64,000 nucleotides of DNA from Sphingobacteriales bacterium 44-61 (GCA_001898405.1 MKTW01000009.1:124001-188000); one strand, 5' to 3'; counted from the first letter of the stretch, positions 53,269-62,786 are shown. Notes: generated from the sequence alone by a model not told the origin. A program made the numbers and translations.

Positions 53269-53883
53269 ATGATGATGGACCTTTTTAACAGTGATCCGCT
53301 TGCAAACCTGCTTCCTTTTGATGGTATTAGTCAATACTACGGGCCTGTAATGAAGCACGGGGAAGCTGACGCCTATCTTGAACGATTGCTGAATACGCTG
53401 GAATGGAAACCTGATACGGCAGTAGTGTTTGGCAAACTGATCACAACTTCTCGGAAAGTGGCGTGGTATGGCGACAAGCTGTTTGCCTACACTTATTCTG
53501 GCACTACTAAAGAAGCATTACCCTGGACAAAAGAATTACTGTCATTAAAGCAAATTGCTGAAAAGCGTTCTGGTGAAATATTCAATTCATGCCTGGCTAA
53601 TCTTTATCATTCCGGCGAAGAAGGAATGGCCTGGCATAGTGATGCGGAAAAAATGCTGCGAAGAAATGGTGCTATAGCTTCGATGAGCTTTGGTGCTGAA
53701 AGAAAATTCGCATTCAAGCATAAGCAAACACAGCAGACAGTTTCCCTGATATTACAACATGGCAGTTTGCTGATCATGAAAGGGACTACTCAAACGCATT
53801 GGTTGCACAGGCTTCCTCCAACAACAAAAGTGAAATGTGCCCGGGTGAACTTAACGTTCCGGACTATTGCAGAAAGCATCTAA
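53269..53883 (+). CDS. AlkB-type alpha-ketoglutarate-dependent DNA dioxygenase
   Basis: A 204-residue AlkB protein which oxidatively removes 1-methyladenine and 3-methylcytosine. Family features are FGKLITTSRKVAWYGD (nucleotide lid), NSCLANLYHSGEEGMAWHSD (with HxD), IASMSFGAERKFAFKHK, and HGSLLIMKGTTQTHWLHRLP with the distal histidine, then RVNLTFR with the 2OG arginines. It closes the four-gene rightward repair operon. Either the first or the second or third methionine (MMMDLF) may be the start. Confidence 0.92.
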   Translation: MMMDLFNSDPLANLLPFDGISQYYGPVMKHGEADAYLERLLNTLEWKPDTAVVFGKLITTSRKVAWYGDKLFAYTYSGTTKEALPWTKELLSLKQIAEKRSGEIFNSCLANLYHSGEEGMAWHSDAEKMLRRNGAIASMSFGAERKFAFKHKQTQQTVSLILQHGSLLIMKGTTQTHWLHRLPPTTKVKCARVNLTFRTIAESI

Positions 53884-54097
53884 GAGAGCGTTAAACAGCA
53901 TTCAGTATACTACTATCGCAAGGAAATCGATCCAGAAAAAAACGTTTTTATTCGTTGTTTTTCCCCTTGTCCTGCTTCGGTCCTCCATTAGTTTTAAATA
54001 AAAAATTATAATCTATGAGATCACCAGTATTTGATTCTTCTTAGCAATTATCCATGTTTATTTGGAGATGGGCGTGTAAGACGTTCATGGATTACCC

Positions 54098-54143
54098 AAA
54101 GAAGCCGGGTGCTGCTGGTTAAATGTGGTACCCGGGCTTCTTT
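54098..54143. terminator. Hairpin after the alkylation-repair operon
   Basis: AAAGAAGCCGGGT (54098-54110) pairs with ACCCGGGCTTCTTT (54130-54143) with one bulged C. It lies in the 325-bp spacer between the convergent alkB and DUF genes; the remaining spacer shows nothing recognisable. Confidence 0.6.
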
Positions 54144-54208
54144 ACATTTACGATCACAATAAAAGTGATGTAAGAGGCTTGTGCTGGCAATATGAATGGC
54201 TTGCTATT

Positions 54209-54706
54209 TTACCGAAACAGTCCTAATCTTCGCAATACCTCCATCACTTCTTCCGGGCGTTTGGTAGAAATGATCAGCCGTGTATTGTCTTTAAAAACAA
54301 GTTGAATACCCGTATCTCCAGGAACCGTGTAGGCTCTTCCTTTAGAGCCAATACGGACTCCATATCCGTATTCCTTCAAAGGATCAAACTTGCGGATATG
54401 AATTTCCCGGATGCTGTCCCAGCTATACCTGGTGAATGAAAACTGATAAGGAGGAAAGCGGACATAAATACCGTCTTCCCTGATCTGTGTTACTAATTGT
54501 GAGCCGAGCGAAGTAAAAAGTTGAAGTATGATAAAGATGAGAAAACCTGCCCATAACAGGCCAGTGAATACAATGGTTTCTTTTCTGGAGAAAAAATTCC
54601 ACAGTAACATCAAACCAAACAGCACCGCCGAAGCACCATAGAACCAATTATTTTTCACACGCTGCGGACGCTGTACTTCCTCAAAAAGGATAACTGATGT
54701 TTTCAC
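54209..54706 (-). CDS. Hypothetical membrane protein with two membrane helices
   Basis: A 165-residue protein: short N terminus, two close membrane helices (about 24-40, FYGASAVLFGLMLLW, and 45-65, IVFTGLLWAGFLIFIILQ), then a soluble beta-rich domain. The latter has YVRFPPYQFSFTRYSWDSIREIHIRKFDPLKEY and GIQLVFKDNTRLIISTKRPEEV, resembling bacterial PH-like membrane proteins. No enzyme motif is seen. I do not recognise a named function. It stands alone between two terminated units. Confidence 0.7.
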   Translation of the reverse strand: MKTSVILFEEVQRPQRVKNNWFYGASAVLFGLMLLWNFFSRKETIVFTGLLWAGFLIFIILQLFTSLGSQLVTQIREDGIYVRFPPYQFSFTRYSWDSIREIHIRKFDPLKEYGYGVRIGSKGRAYTVPGDTGIQLVFKDNTRLIISTKRPEEVMEVLRRLGLFR

Positions 54707-54806
54707 TTCAGAAAGTTACGCATATTCCGACGGCCCCCAAAGAATAAAAATTGGCTTAGTGGGAAAATCCAATCTTATCTGTGAGGAATCGGTTGATAGC
54801 TCAGCA

Positions 54807-57221
54807 TCATTCTGTTTTCAGGCTTTTTACTGGTTTCAGCAACGCTGCTTTTACTGCTTCAAAGCTTACTGTTGCTGCTCCTACCAACAATGCGAATATG
54901 CCTGAGGCCAGGAATATCAGCCAATCGATCGATATACGGTAAGCAAAGCCATTCAACCATTTATTGGATGCCCACCAGGCAACAGGCCAGGCAATCACCA
55001 TAGCAATTACTACCAGCTTAATAAAATCAAGAGAAAGCAATAACGCAACATTTGACACAGAAGCTCCCAGTGTTTTGCGGATGCCGATTTCCTTTGTGCG
55101 AAGACGAATACTGTAGGCGGATAAACCGAACAGACCCAGTGCTGAAATAAACAAGGCAAACAATGCAAAAAGCTGGATGATATTGCTCATCCGGTTTTCG
55201 GAAGCATAAAGCTGATCCAGTTTGTCATCAATAAATGTATAAGTGAATACACTGGCCGGGTACAGATTCTTCATGCCGGATCCCATATAGGTAATGGTTT
55301 GCCTGATCTGCCCGGGTTTTATTCTCAGCAAAAGATAATTTGCCCGGAAAGGGTTGTATTGTATTACCAATGGCTCTACAGAAGAGTGAAGAGAGGCAAA
55401 ATTAAAATTCCTGGCAACACCTACTACTTCCCCTGTATCTCTGTCCAGCACAAAGCGCTGCCCGATGGGATTGTTTAGCTTATACAGGCTAACAGCGGCT
55501 TCATTCAAAATGAATTCCTTCTTTTTTATTACAGGAAACTGGCTGGTAAAGTTCCGACCCTGTTTCAAAGGCACATTTAATGTAGTAAGCAACTGATCAT
55601 CTGACCATAAAACCCTGGCACTTGGCTGATCTTCACTCTTGCCCGAAGCAGCTAAGGGTGAAAACGGCTGCATACCGAAACGTTCGCCCGGCAATGTGGA
55701 CGTGATAGCATAACTTAAGATGGCCGGGTTTTTCTCCATTTCACCGATAAGCCCACCAAACTTCTCCCACATCTCATCATACATTGTAATTGCAACCAGT
55801 TGCTCTTTATCAAAACCAAGGTCCTTATTATGAAAAAGGCGGGTTTGACGATATACAACAATTGTAGAGAAGATCATGAACACAGAAACGGCAAATTGAA
55901 AAATGATCAACCCTTTCCTTACCAGGTGAACAGAAGATTGTGAATCCTTTTTTCCCTTCAATGAAGTGACCGGGTTGAAACTGGATACAAACCAGGCAGG
56001 GTAAATACCTGCCAGGAACCCAATAACTAACACCAAACCGCCCAGTAACCAAAGACTACTGCGTGTAAATAATTGCCCGAAATGGAAATTTTTATCAGTT
56101 AGTTCGTTGTAAAACGGAATAGCTTCCCGGAACAGGAGGAGGGCTAACAGGGTAGCCAATAAAGTGGTCAGAAATGATTCGCCCAGGAATTGCTTCAGCA
56201 ATTGTGGTTTGGTTGCTCCTATCACTTTCCGGAGACCTATTTCCTTCATCCGGTTAAACGCCTGAGCGGTTGACACATTGATGAAGTTAACTGCCGCCAG
56301 CAGCAATATCAGTAAAGCTGCGATCGAGAAAATATAAACGTAGGTTATATCACTATTGGGATATAATTCTTTTTCCAACTTGGAATGAAGATGGATAGCT
56401 GTGATAGGTTGAAGGTTTAGTCGCAGGGATGCGAGTGTTTGCTGGTCTGTTTGCCCCGGTTGCTCATAGAATTTAGCCGTAAAAGCAGGCAACTTAGATT
56501 CAACCTGTTTGTGCGACTGAGGGTTGCGCAGTAAAACATAAGTATAAAACCCGCTCCAGGTACGGATTTCCATTTGTCCCATGTCGGTGTATTTATAAAC
56601 AGTGCTCATGGAAAGCAGGTAGTCAAACTGTAAATGTGTATTAAAGGAAAATGCTTTGATAACGCCGGTTACTTTCAGCGGCAGTTTAGTTCTTTCATCC
56701 TGGATGGTTTTGCCGAGAGGATTTTCATCGCCAAAATATTTATGGGCCATTTTCTCTGTCAGCACAATCGCGTCTGTTTGCGAAAGGGCTGTTGCAGGAT
56801 CGCCTTTGGCAAATTGAAAATCAAACATCCGGATCGCACTGGAATCGGCAAACAGGCCGCCTTTTTCCTGAAATCTTTTAGCATTGCCGTCTGGTGTGGT
56901 ATAACTGAGCAATTGATAGGGGTAAGGGCGATGGAAGCGGGCAATGCTTTCCACTTCAGGTAAGCTTTGTTGCAAAGCGGTGCCCAAGGGAAAACCAGCT
57001 GCCGCCCAATGACGGGGATCATTGCCGAGGCCCTCTTCTGTTACACGGTAGATACGGTCGGCTTTTGAAAACCCTTTATCATAGCCCAGCTCCTCCTTCA
57101 CATGGAAAATGATCAGCAGCGCACAGGCAATACTCAGTGAAAGACCGAGGATATTGATCAGGGAAAAAGTTTTATTCTTCCAGAGGTTTCGCCAGGCGAT
57201 CTTGAAATAATTTCTAAGCAT
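54807..57221 (-). CDS. ABC transporter permease (MacB/FtsX-like, two FtsX modules)
   Basis: The 804-residue protein has the layout of Bacteroidota MacB-like permeases. N-terminal MLRNYFKIAWRNLWKNKTFS precedes membrane helix 1, followed by a MacB-type periplasmic domain (about 45-280). A three-helix FtsX module follows (about 285-430) with FNRMKEIGLRKVIGATKPQL. A second periplasmic domain and a second FtsX module (about 670-800) have YSIRLRTKEIGIRKTLGAS. No ATPase domain or gene is nearby. A similar permease ends the window. Probably it pumps lipids or peptides or moves periplasmic machinery. Confidence 0.9.
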   Translation of the reverse strand: MLRNYFKIAWRNLWKNKTFSLINILGLSLSIACALLIIFHVKEELGYDKGFSKADRIYRVTEEGLGNDPRHWAAAGFPLGTALQQSLPEVESIARFHRPYPYQLLSYTTPDGNAKRFQEKGGLFADSSAIRMFDFQFAKGDPATALSQTDAIVLTEKMAHKYFGDENPLGKTIQDERTKLPLKVTGVIKAFSFNTHLQFDYLLSMSTVYKYTDMGQMEIRTWSGFYTYVLLRNPQSHKQVESKLPAFTAKFYEQPGQTDQQTLASLRLNLQPITAIHLHSKLEKELYPNSDITYVYIFSIAALLILLLAAVNFINVSTAQAFNRMKEIGLRKVIGATKPQLLKQFLGESFLTTLLATLLALLLFREAIPFYNELTDKNFHFGQLFTRSSLWLLGGLVLVIGFLAGIYPAWFVSSFNPVTSLKGKKDSQSSVHLVRKGLIIFQFAVSVFMIFSTIVVYRQTRLFHNKDLGFDKEQLVAITMYDEMWEKFGGLIGEMEKNPAILSYAITSTLPGERFGMQPFSPLAASGKSEDQPSARVLWSDDQLLTTLNVPLKQGRNFTSQFPVIKKKEFILNEAAVSLYKLNNPIGQRFVLDRDTGEVVGVARNFNFASLHSSVEPLVIQYNPFRANYLLLRIKPGQIRQTITYMGSGMKNLYPASVFTYTFIDDKLDQLYASENRMSNIIQLFALFALFISALGLFGLSAYSIRLRTKEIGIRKTLGASVSNVALLLSLDFIKLVVIAMVIAWPVAWWASNKWLNGFAYRISIDWLIFLASGIFALLVGAATVSFEAVKAALLKPVKSLKTE

Positions 57222-57358
57222 GATGATAAGCTTCAGGTGTGAAAAAAGCTAACGAAGAAAGTGCCAGAGTGGGAATATTTTGGGTGTCAATTTATTAAAG
57301 AAAGAAATCCCGGGAAAAGTGTGCGGTTTTGATACAGGATTGTTCAGTTTTGAAAGAT

Positions 57359-57425
57359 AAAAAGACGCTGTTAAGCACTTTATTCGCCTGAGAGCGAAAG
57401 TTCAATGCTTAGCAGCGCCTTTTTA
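57359..57425 (-). terminator. Terminator region after the aldo/keto reductase
   Basis: GACGCTGTTAAGCA (about 57365) forms an imperfect hairpin with TGCTTAGCAGCGCC (about 57405-57418), with A-run on the left and T-run on the right, so it can stop transcription in either direction. Confidence 0.6.
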
Positions 57426-57441
57426 TTTTCTTCCGGCGTAT

Positions 57442-58437
57442 TTATTTAACCAATTGCAGTTTACTCAGCTCTTCTGTAATAACAGCCACTTCATTTGCAG
57501 ATAAAGCAGCCTGAGTGGCTTTTGCATTCTGTTCTGCCTGCTCTTTATTCCTGGCACCTGCCAAAGCGATAGTAATACCCGGCTGCGCTAATGTCCACAA
57601 CAGCACAAGCTGGCCGACTGTAAGCCCTTTTGAATCAGCGATCGGTTTGATGCGATCGAGAAAGGCATTGGTGCGCTGAAGGTTTTCATCTTTGAAATAA
57701 TGTAAGCCGGCACGGTGATCTCCTTCGCTGAAAGCATGACCGGGTTTTAGTTTACCTGTGAGGAGGCCACGCTCCATCGGACTGTAAGCGAGGATGGATA
57801 AATTATGTTCAATGCAGTAAGGAACAACGGTTTTTTCAATATCGCGTTTTACCATACTGTAGGGCACCTGATCGGAAGCAAGTGAAATGTACTTACCAGC
57901 CTCTGCCAATTGTTCTGCTTTGTAATTGCAAACGCCGGCATATCTCACTTTCCCTTGTTTGATCAATTGCGCTACAGCCTCCATTGTTTCCTGAATAGGG
58001 GTCGTACTGTCTGGCCAATGGATCTGGTAGAGATCGACGTAGTCAGTTTGCAAACGGCGCAGGCTGTTTTCACATTCAAGGATAATACTTTCTTTCCCGG
58101 CGTATTTATAAATGTCAATAGGTTTTCCATTGTTATCATTGCTGTGAAAGCCAAATTCTCCTTTGTTGAGATCCCAGCGCATACCGAATTTGGTAAGAAT
58201 ATATACTTTGTCTCTTGGCAGTGCCTTGACGGCTTCACCAACGATTTCTTCACTGGTGCCCTGCCCGTAAATTGGTGCTGTGTCGATAGCATTCACGCCA
58301 AGATCGTAAGAGGCCCTGATAGCGTCGATAGCATCTTTCCTTTCTGCTCCGCCCCACATCCATCCGCCGGCAGCCCAGGCGCCGAAAGTGATCACAGAAG
58401 GTGTAAGCGATGTGTTTCCCAGTTTCCTGTATTCCAT
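57442..58437 (-). CDS. Aldo/keto reductase
   Basis: A 331-residue (beta/alpha)8 NADPH-dependent reductase. The catalytic tetrad is visible: D and Y in NAIDTAPIYGQGTSEE, K in VYILTKFGM, H in LYQIHWPD. NADPH contacts lie around ILAYSPMERGLLTGKL and ALAGARNKEQAEQNAKA. The length and blocks fit the AKR11/12-like group acting on small carbonyls. It is divergent from an HxlR regulator 143 bp away, which probably controls it. Confidence 0.92.
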   Translation of the reverse strand: MEYRKLGNTSLTPSVITFGAWAAGGWMWGGAERKDAIDAIRASYDLGVNAIDTAPIYGQGTSEEIVGEAVKALPRDKVYILTKFGMRWDLNKGEFGFHSNDNNGKPIDIYKYAGKESIILECENSLRRLQTDYVDLYQIHWPDSTTPIQETMEAVAQLIKQGKVRYAGVCNYKAEQLAEAGKYISLASDQVPYSMVKRDIEKTVVPYCIEHNLSILAYSPMERGLLTGKLKPGHAFSEGDHRAGLHYFKDENLQRTNAFLDRIKPIADSKGLTVGQLVLLWTLAQPGITIALAGARNKEQAEQNAKATQAALSANEVAVITEELSKLQLVK

Positions 58438-58580
58438 ATTCTGATTTATTTAAAATGTAAATATTAACTTAGCGTTCTACCAGATAGCCTTCATCCGCCG
58501 GCAAAGCCGCTACCTAATTGCCGGAACAAATTTGCCATAGTTTCTCAAAATTTCTTTACTACGTATAAAATATTAAGGCC

Positions 58581-58946
58581 ATGAGGAAAACAAGTTCGAC
58601 CAATTTTCTAAACCAGGCATACCTGGAAGAGAAATGCGCGCTGAATGAACTCATTTACCTGCTCAGCAAACGATGGATCACTGAAGTGCTATTCAGTATT
58701 GAAGAAGGCAACAACCGTTTTTCCAGTTTGAAAGAAGACCTCCGGTATATCAGTGATAATATACTGGCTGACCGGCTTAAGCTGCTGGAGCAACATAAGC
58801 TTATCAACCGTAATGGACACACGCCTGAAGTACCATCACGCGTGGAATATACCCTCACATCTACAGGCCACAGTCTGAGTGAGCTGCTTGATGGAATGTG
58901 CCAGTTTGCAGAAAAGAATATTCATTTTCCGGACAAGTCATCCTGA
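58581..58946 (+). CDS. HxlR family transcriptional regulator
   Basis: The 121-residue winged-helix protein has the HxlR pattern: a cysteine near the N terminus (EEKCALNELIYLLSKRW), RFSSLKEDLRYISDNILADRLKLLEQHKLI (recognition region) and EVPSRVEYTLTSTGHSLSELL (wing and last helix). HxlR regulators respond to aldehydes, quinones or oxidants, often by that cysteine. It is divergent from the aldo/keto reductase and convergent with the next gene (15 bp apart). Confidence 0.9.
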   Translation: MRKTSSTNFLNQAYLEEKCALNELIYLLSKRWITEVLFSIEEGNNRFSSLKEDLRYISDNILADRLKLLEQHKLINRNGHTPEVPSRVEYTLTSTGHSLSELLDGMCQFAEKNIHFPDKSS

Positions 58947-58961
58947 TGGAAGCCCCTTCGT

Positions 58962-60239
58962 TTATTTTTTAGCATAAGTGATGCGGAAAATAGTTCCATG
59001 TGCATCATCCGAAACATATAAAGATCCGTCTGGTCCCTGAGCCAATCCGCAAGGCCGGTGTTTTGCGTTGCCTGGTGATTTCGGGTCGTCTGTTCCTGCA
59101 AATCCATTGGCAAATATTTCCCAATCGCCACTGGGCATTCCATTTTTAAAGGGAACAAATGCTACATAGAAGCCAGCCTGGTGTGGCGCTCTGTTCCATG
59201 ATCCATGGAATGCAACAAATGCCCCATTCTTATATTTTTCCGGGAATTGGTTGCCGGTATAAAACAATAATGCGTTTGGCGCCAGGTGTCCGGGAAATGC
59301 AACTACAGGTGTTTCTGCTTTTTCTCCACCTTCTTTTTTGCCATCACCACCATATTCTGGTGAAACGATTTTCTTCTTTTGGATCTGGTCATAATAAATA
59401 TAAGGCCAGCCACAGTCTGCCCCTTCATGCAGTTTATACATCGCTTCTGCAGGTAATTCCACGCCTGTTTTCTGATCATACAGGTCCGGGAAAAAATCAT
59501 GGAGGTTATCACGGCCATGCTGCATTACAAAAAGAGCATTACCTTCTTTATTCCAGTCGAGCCCCACCACATTGCGTAATCCAGTGGCATAGCGGATACC
59601 ATTGCCATATGTTTGATGGAGGGAATCGGCACTAAACCGCCAGATACCACCCGCAGAATCCAGTACAGGGCAGGGCATCATGCCGGGAGAGCCTTTAATG
59701 CGGTCTTTTACCTGGCATATATTGGAATAGGCACCGATATTAACATAGATATGGCCGGCATCATCGAAGGCGATGGATTTGGAATTGTGCTGGTTGCGGT
59801 CAATTAATCCGTAGATAAGTGTATCGGGATGCTGAGGATCTATTACCTGCTGGTCCTGGTTCAGCTTATACCGGAAAACAGAGGTATTGGAAGAAGCATA
59901 AAGGTAGCCATTCTTGATAGTAATGCCGGTACCTCCATAATCACCAAAACCGGAGGCGATTTGAGCTTTGCCATCGCCGTTTTTATCAGGAGATAACATA
60001 AGAATGCCTTTACCGTCTTTTACATCATTCAGTTTTACGAATATATCACCATGATCGTTCACGACAAGATGCCTGGCAGTGCCCACACTATCGGCAACGA
60101 CCTGGGCGCCGAAGCCATCAGGCAGGGTCAATCCGGCGTCATTGACGGGAGCTGGTTTTGTGGAATCATTGTTGGCGCAAGCACTAAGCAGTAAAAGGAA
60201 AATGGAGCATGCGGCAAGGTGTTTAAGATTGTATTGCAT
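58962..60239 (-). CDS. PQQ-dependent sugar dehydrogenase-like lipoprotein
   Basis: The 425-residue protein (ATG at 60239) has a lipoprotein signal with LLLLSACANN (C17 lipidated). It then folds as a beta-propeller of the glucose/sorbosone dehydrogenase family: LPDGFGAQVVADSV, GHIYVNIGAYSNICQ, GLRNVVGLDWNKEGNALFVMQHGRD, EGADCGWPYIYYD and the closing PCGLAQGPDGSLYVSDDAHGTIFRI. These oxidise sugars or alcohols with PQQ in the periplasm; substrate and PQQ use are inferred. Tail-to-tail with hxlR. Confidence 0.87.
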   Translation of the reverse strand: MQYNLKHLAACSIFLLLLSACANNDSTKPAPVNDAGLTLPDGFGAQVVADSVGTARHLVVNDHGDIFVKLNDVKDGKGILMLSPDKNGDGKAQIASGFGDYGGTGITIKNGYLYASSNTSVFRYKLNQDQQVIDPQHPDTLIYGLIDRNQHNSKSIAFDDAGHIYVNIGAYSNICQVKDRIKGSPGMMPCPVLDSAGGIWRFSADSLHQTYGNGIRYATGLRNVVGLDWNKEGNALFVMQHGRDNLHDFFPDLYDQKTGVELPAEAMYKLHEGADCGWPYIYYDQIQKKKIVSPEYGGDGKKEGGEKAETPVVAFPGHLAPNALLFYTGNQFPEKYKNGAFVAFHGSWNRAPHQAGFYVAFVPFKNGMPSGDWEIFANGFAGTDDPKSPGNAKHRPCGLAQGPDGSLYVSDDAHGTIFRITYAKK

Positions 60240-60495
60240 AGAAGGATTTTTCTGTAAATGATCAAAGAATGTTCCTAAATATACACACAAAAAAACGCCA
60301 TTCTGTTTAATGAGCGAATAGCTTCGTAAATAGTGAGTTTTTGCAGGGTGACGGACCCGGTTCCAGGGAACTTAATTTTCAATATTGCTCCTGTCTGCGT
60401 CCATGACTGAGATATGCCGCTAATCCATTACTGGGATGGATTTTGATTAAAATAATTTACTTTACCGCAAGATCAAGTCATATAAAAAATCAACC

Positions 60496-62205
60496 ATGAA
60501 GTTTTCACTCACTCTTTCTTTGATTGGCCTGACAGTCATTAACAGTTTTGCCCAAAACACAACGGAGAATTATTTCAAATTGACCCGCACGGGTTTCAAT
60601 GAAAAAAATGCATTGAACACGACCGGTTATGTGGAGCAGCGCTGGCGATTACCGGGAAATAAAGGTTTTGACGAAAGCATTTATTATGTTGAAAAGATAT
60701 TGCAAGGTGCGGGATTCGTTTTGCAGAAAGAAAATGAGCAGGAAGCGCCGATGACTTACCGGCTGGAAAAAAGGCCATTGAAGCAAAATGCCTGGGAGCC
60801 GGTGAATGCTTCTGTGTTTATTGAGGGCGAAAATGCTCCGGTGATCGAGTTCAAAACAAACCGGAATATGATCCCTATCAATTGCCCTTCCACAACAGCG
60901 GGAGGCGTAACAGCAGAACTGGTGTATGTGAGCAAGATGGTGCCGGCTGAAATTGCAGCGATGGACCTGAAAGGAAAAATCCTTTTCAGCGAAGCGCCTG
61001 TTAATAGTATGTTGAGCCAGGCGGTGAAAGCCGGTGCAATTGGCGTGATGGGTTATTCCATGCCAAAGTATACGCAGCCGGAGAAATATCAAACATCTAT
61101 CCAGTTTGGCCAGATGCGGCCTGCAGGCGATGCCTGGGCTCTTCTTTTATCCTATGCGGCTAAAGAAAAATTGAAAGCTGCCTGTCTTAAAGGAAAAACG
61201 GTGGTGAAAGTGAATATTGAAACCAAATCTTATCCTTCCGAAGAGCTTACTGTTGTAGCGAATGTAAAAGGAACCGTAAAGCCGGATGAGCGATTTGTGT
61301 ACAGTGCGCATGTGCAGGAGCCGGGAGCAAATGATAATGCAAGCGGAGTAGGGACACTGGCTGAAATGGCGAGGTTGTTTGCGGGTCTGGTTAAATCAAA
61401 AAAATTTGTTCCGCAGCGGACCGTTACTTTTTTGTGGGGCACAGAGATCAGTGCCACGCAGCGCTATATTGCGGACGATAGTATCAGAGCGAAGGGTATT
61501 TTATGGGGAATGAGTTTGGATATGGTGGGTGAAGACACTAAAAAAACCGGTGGCAGCTTCCTGATCGAAAAAATGCCGGATCCTTCTGCTATCTGGACAC
61601 GCGGTGAAGACAAGCACACAGAATGGGGAGCCGGAGATGTGAAGGAAAAGGATCTTTTCCCGCATTATTACAATGATTTTATTCTAAGTATTTGCCGGCA
61701 GCAGGGAAAATTTGCTAATTGGATAGTAAATGCCAATCCTTTTGAAGGTGGTAGTGATCACACACCTTTTCTCCGCAATAAGATACCGGGATTGTTGATG
61801 TGGCATTTTACGGATGTGTTTTATCATACGGATAATGACAGGTTGGATAAAGTATCTGCTCAAACCATGAAGAATGTGGGTGTGAGTGCGCTTACAGCCG
61901 GGATGACGTTGGTGAATGCTGATGAGAATACGGCGTTGGCGATCGTAAAAACCGTGAAAGCGGAAGCGGATAAGAGAATGCAGGCAGAGTTTGCACTTAG
62001 CCAGCAAGCGGTGAAAGAGGGAAAGGACCTGGCGAAGGAAAAGCATATCCTGGAAACCTGGAGTAAGTGGTATACGGATGCGCTGACCACAATTGGTGAT
62101 TTGCCGGTGAAGAAGCAAACAACAAGAGTGGGGTCTAATTTGAAAGTGGTGATATTGGATTTGGAGAAAGAGACGGCGAGGATGCTGGAGCAGTTGGGGC
62201 AATGA
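60496..62205 (+). CDS. Secreted M28 zinc peptidase
   Basis: A 569-residue exported peptidase with signal peptide (MKFSLTLSLIGLTVINSFAQ). A PA-like insertion (about 115-250, VYVSKMVPAEIAAMDLKGKI) precedes the M28 domain. Zinc ligands: H in VYSAHVQEPGANDNASG (with bridging D), E in WGTEISATQRY, D in SLDMVGEDT, and H in FYHTDNDRLD. GGSDHTPFLRNKIPGLLMWHF is typical. SAHVQEPG differs from the GAHxDH of the other M28 enzyme at 37.2 kb, and there is no PDZ domain. It may act on other peptides. Confidence 0.88.
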   Translation: MKFSLTLSLIGLTVINSFAQNTTENYFKLTRTGFNEKNALNTTGYVEQRWRLPGNKGFDESIYYVEKILQGAGFVLQKENEQEAPMTYRLEKRPLKQNAWEPVNASVFIEGENAPVIEFKTNRNMIPINCPSTTAGGVTAELVYVSKMVPAEIAAMDLKGKILFSEAPVNSMLSQAVKAGAIGVMGYSMPKYTQPEKYQTSIQFGQMRPAGDAWALLLSYAAKEKLKAACLKGKTVVKVNIETKSYPSEELTVVANVKGTVKPDERFVYSAHVQEPGANDNASGVGTLAEMARLFAGLVKSKKFVPQRTVTFLWGTEISATQRYIADDSIRAKGILWGMSLDMVGEDTKKTGGSFLIEKMPDPSAIWTRGEDKHTEWGAGDVKEKDLFPHYYNDFILSICRQQGKFANWIVNANPFEGGSDHTPFLRNKIPGLLMWHFTDVFYHTDNDRLDKVSAQTMKNVGVSALTAGMTLVNADENTALAIVKTVKAEADKRMQAEFALSQQAVKEGKDLAKEKHILETWSKWYTDALTTIGDLPVKKQTTRVGSNLKVVILDLEKETARMLEQLGQ

Positions 62206-62448
62206 TCAAAAGCAATTCATTCGGGTGAAAAAGCAGATATTCTGTTTAAATAACAAACCGAAGCCGCTAAAATCCATAATAGAAAAGGGGAAAAACACCA
62301 GGCGGGTTTAAATGATTAATGCAGTTTTGCCGTAGAATAATTCATTGAAGCAATCCTGTTTGTCATTTTGAATTAGTTTACTAATCGATATCCTCATTCA
62401 GTTATCCTTTTTTCGGGAAGTACTGCAAGTCGAAATCGGCTTTATCAA
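62206..62448. other. Spacer after the M28 gene
   Basis: AT-rich stretch with no frame of note. Together with the two small genes and the terminator it makes up a 629-bp region between the M28 gene and the partial permease. Confidence 0.4.
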
Positions 62449-62595
62449 ATGGCTTTAGGAATCAATTTAAAAGAGCTTGAAAATAACTTTGTGATCTATG
62501 GCCTTACGCTGATAGGCGGATTATTTTCCCATGAATTATTTGTCAAAGGAAAAAATTATGATGGGTTCCTTATCAAACAGAAAACGAATCTTTAA
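62449..62595 (+). CDS. Small hypothetical protein (48 aa)
   Basis: ATG at 62449 to TAA at 62593-62595 encodes 48 residues starting MALGINLKELENNF, with a hydrophobic core VIYGLTLIGGLFSHELF that could be a short membrane or amphipathic segment, and a lysine-rich end. The frame stays open upstream to 62377 without an ATG. It lies 11 bp before a second small gene. I recognise no family. Confidence 0.4.
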   Translation: MALGINLKELENNFVIYGLTLIGGLFSHELFVKGKNYDGFLIKQKTNL

Positions 62596-62606
62596 TTTTT
62601 ATAATT

Positions 62607-62765
62607 ATGAAAAAAATAAAAAAAGTAAAGGTAAAATGGAAAGGTGTTCCTGAATTTACTATAAGATACATAGTAGACAAATCTCTGAACAAGTATTCCG
62701 GAAAAGTTCTATTTCCCGAAAAATTGGAAAGAGCTAATTACATTCTTTCCCGGATGAAATGGTGA
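62607..62765 (+). CDS. Small basic hypothetical protein (52 aa)
   Basis: ATG at 62607 to TGA at 62763-62765 encodes 52 residues starting MKKIKKVKVKWKGV, strongly basic, then PEFTIRYIVDKSLNKYSGK and a short helix ANYILSRMKW. Alternating charged/hydrophobic pattern suggests real coding. It is followed by a terminator hairpin 22 bp later, which supports a small rightward transcript with the 48-residue gene before it. No family recognised. Confidence 0.5.
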   Translation: MKKIKKVKVKWKGVPEFTIRYIVDKSLNKYSGKVLFPEKLERANYILSRMKW

Positions 62766-62786
62766 TTAACCATTCCCAATGGAAAA

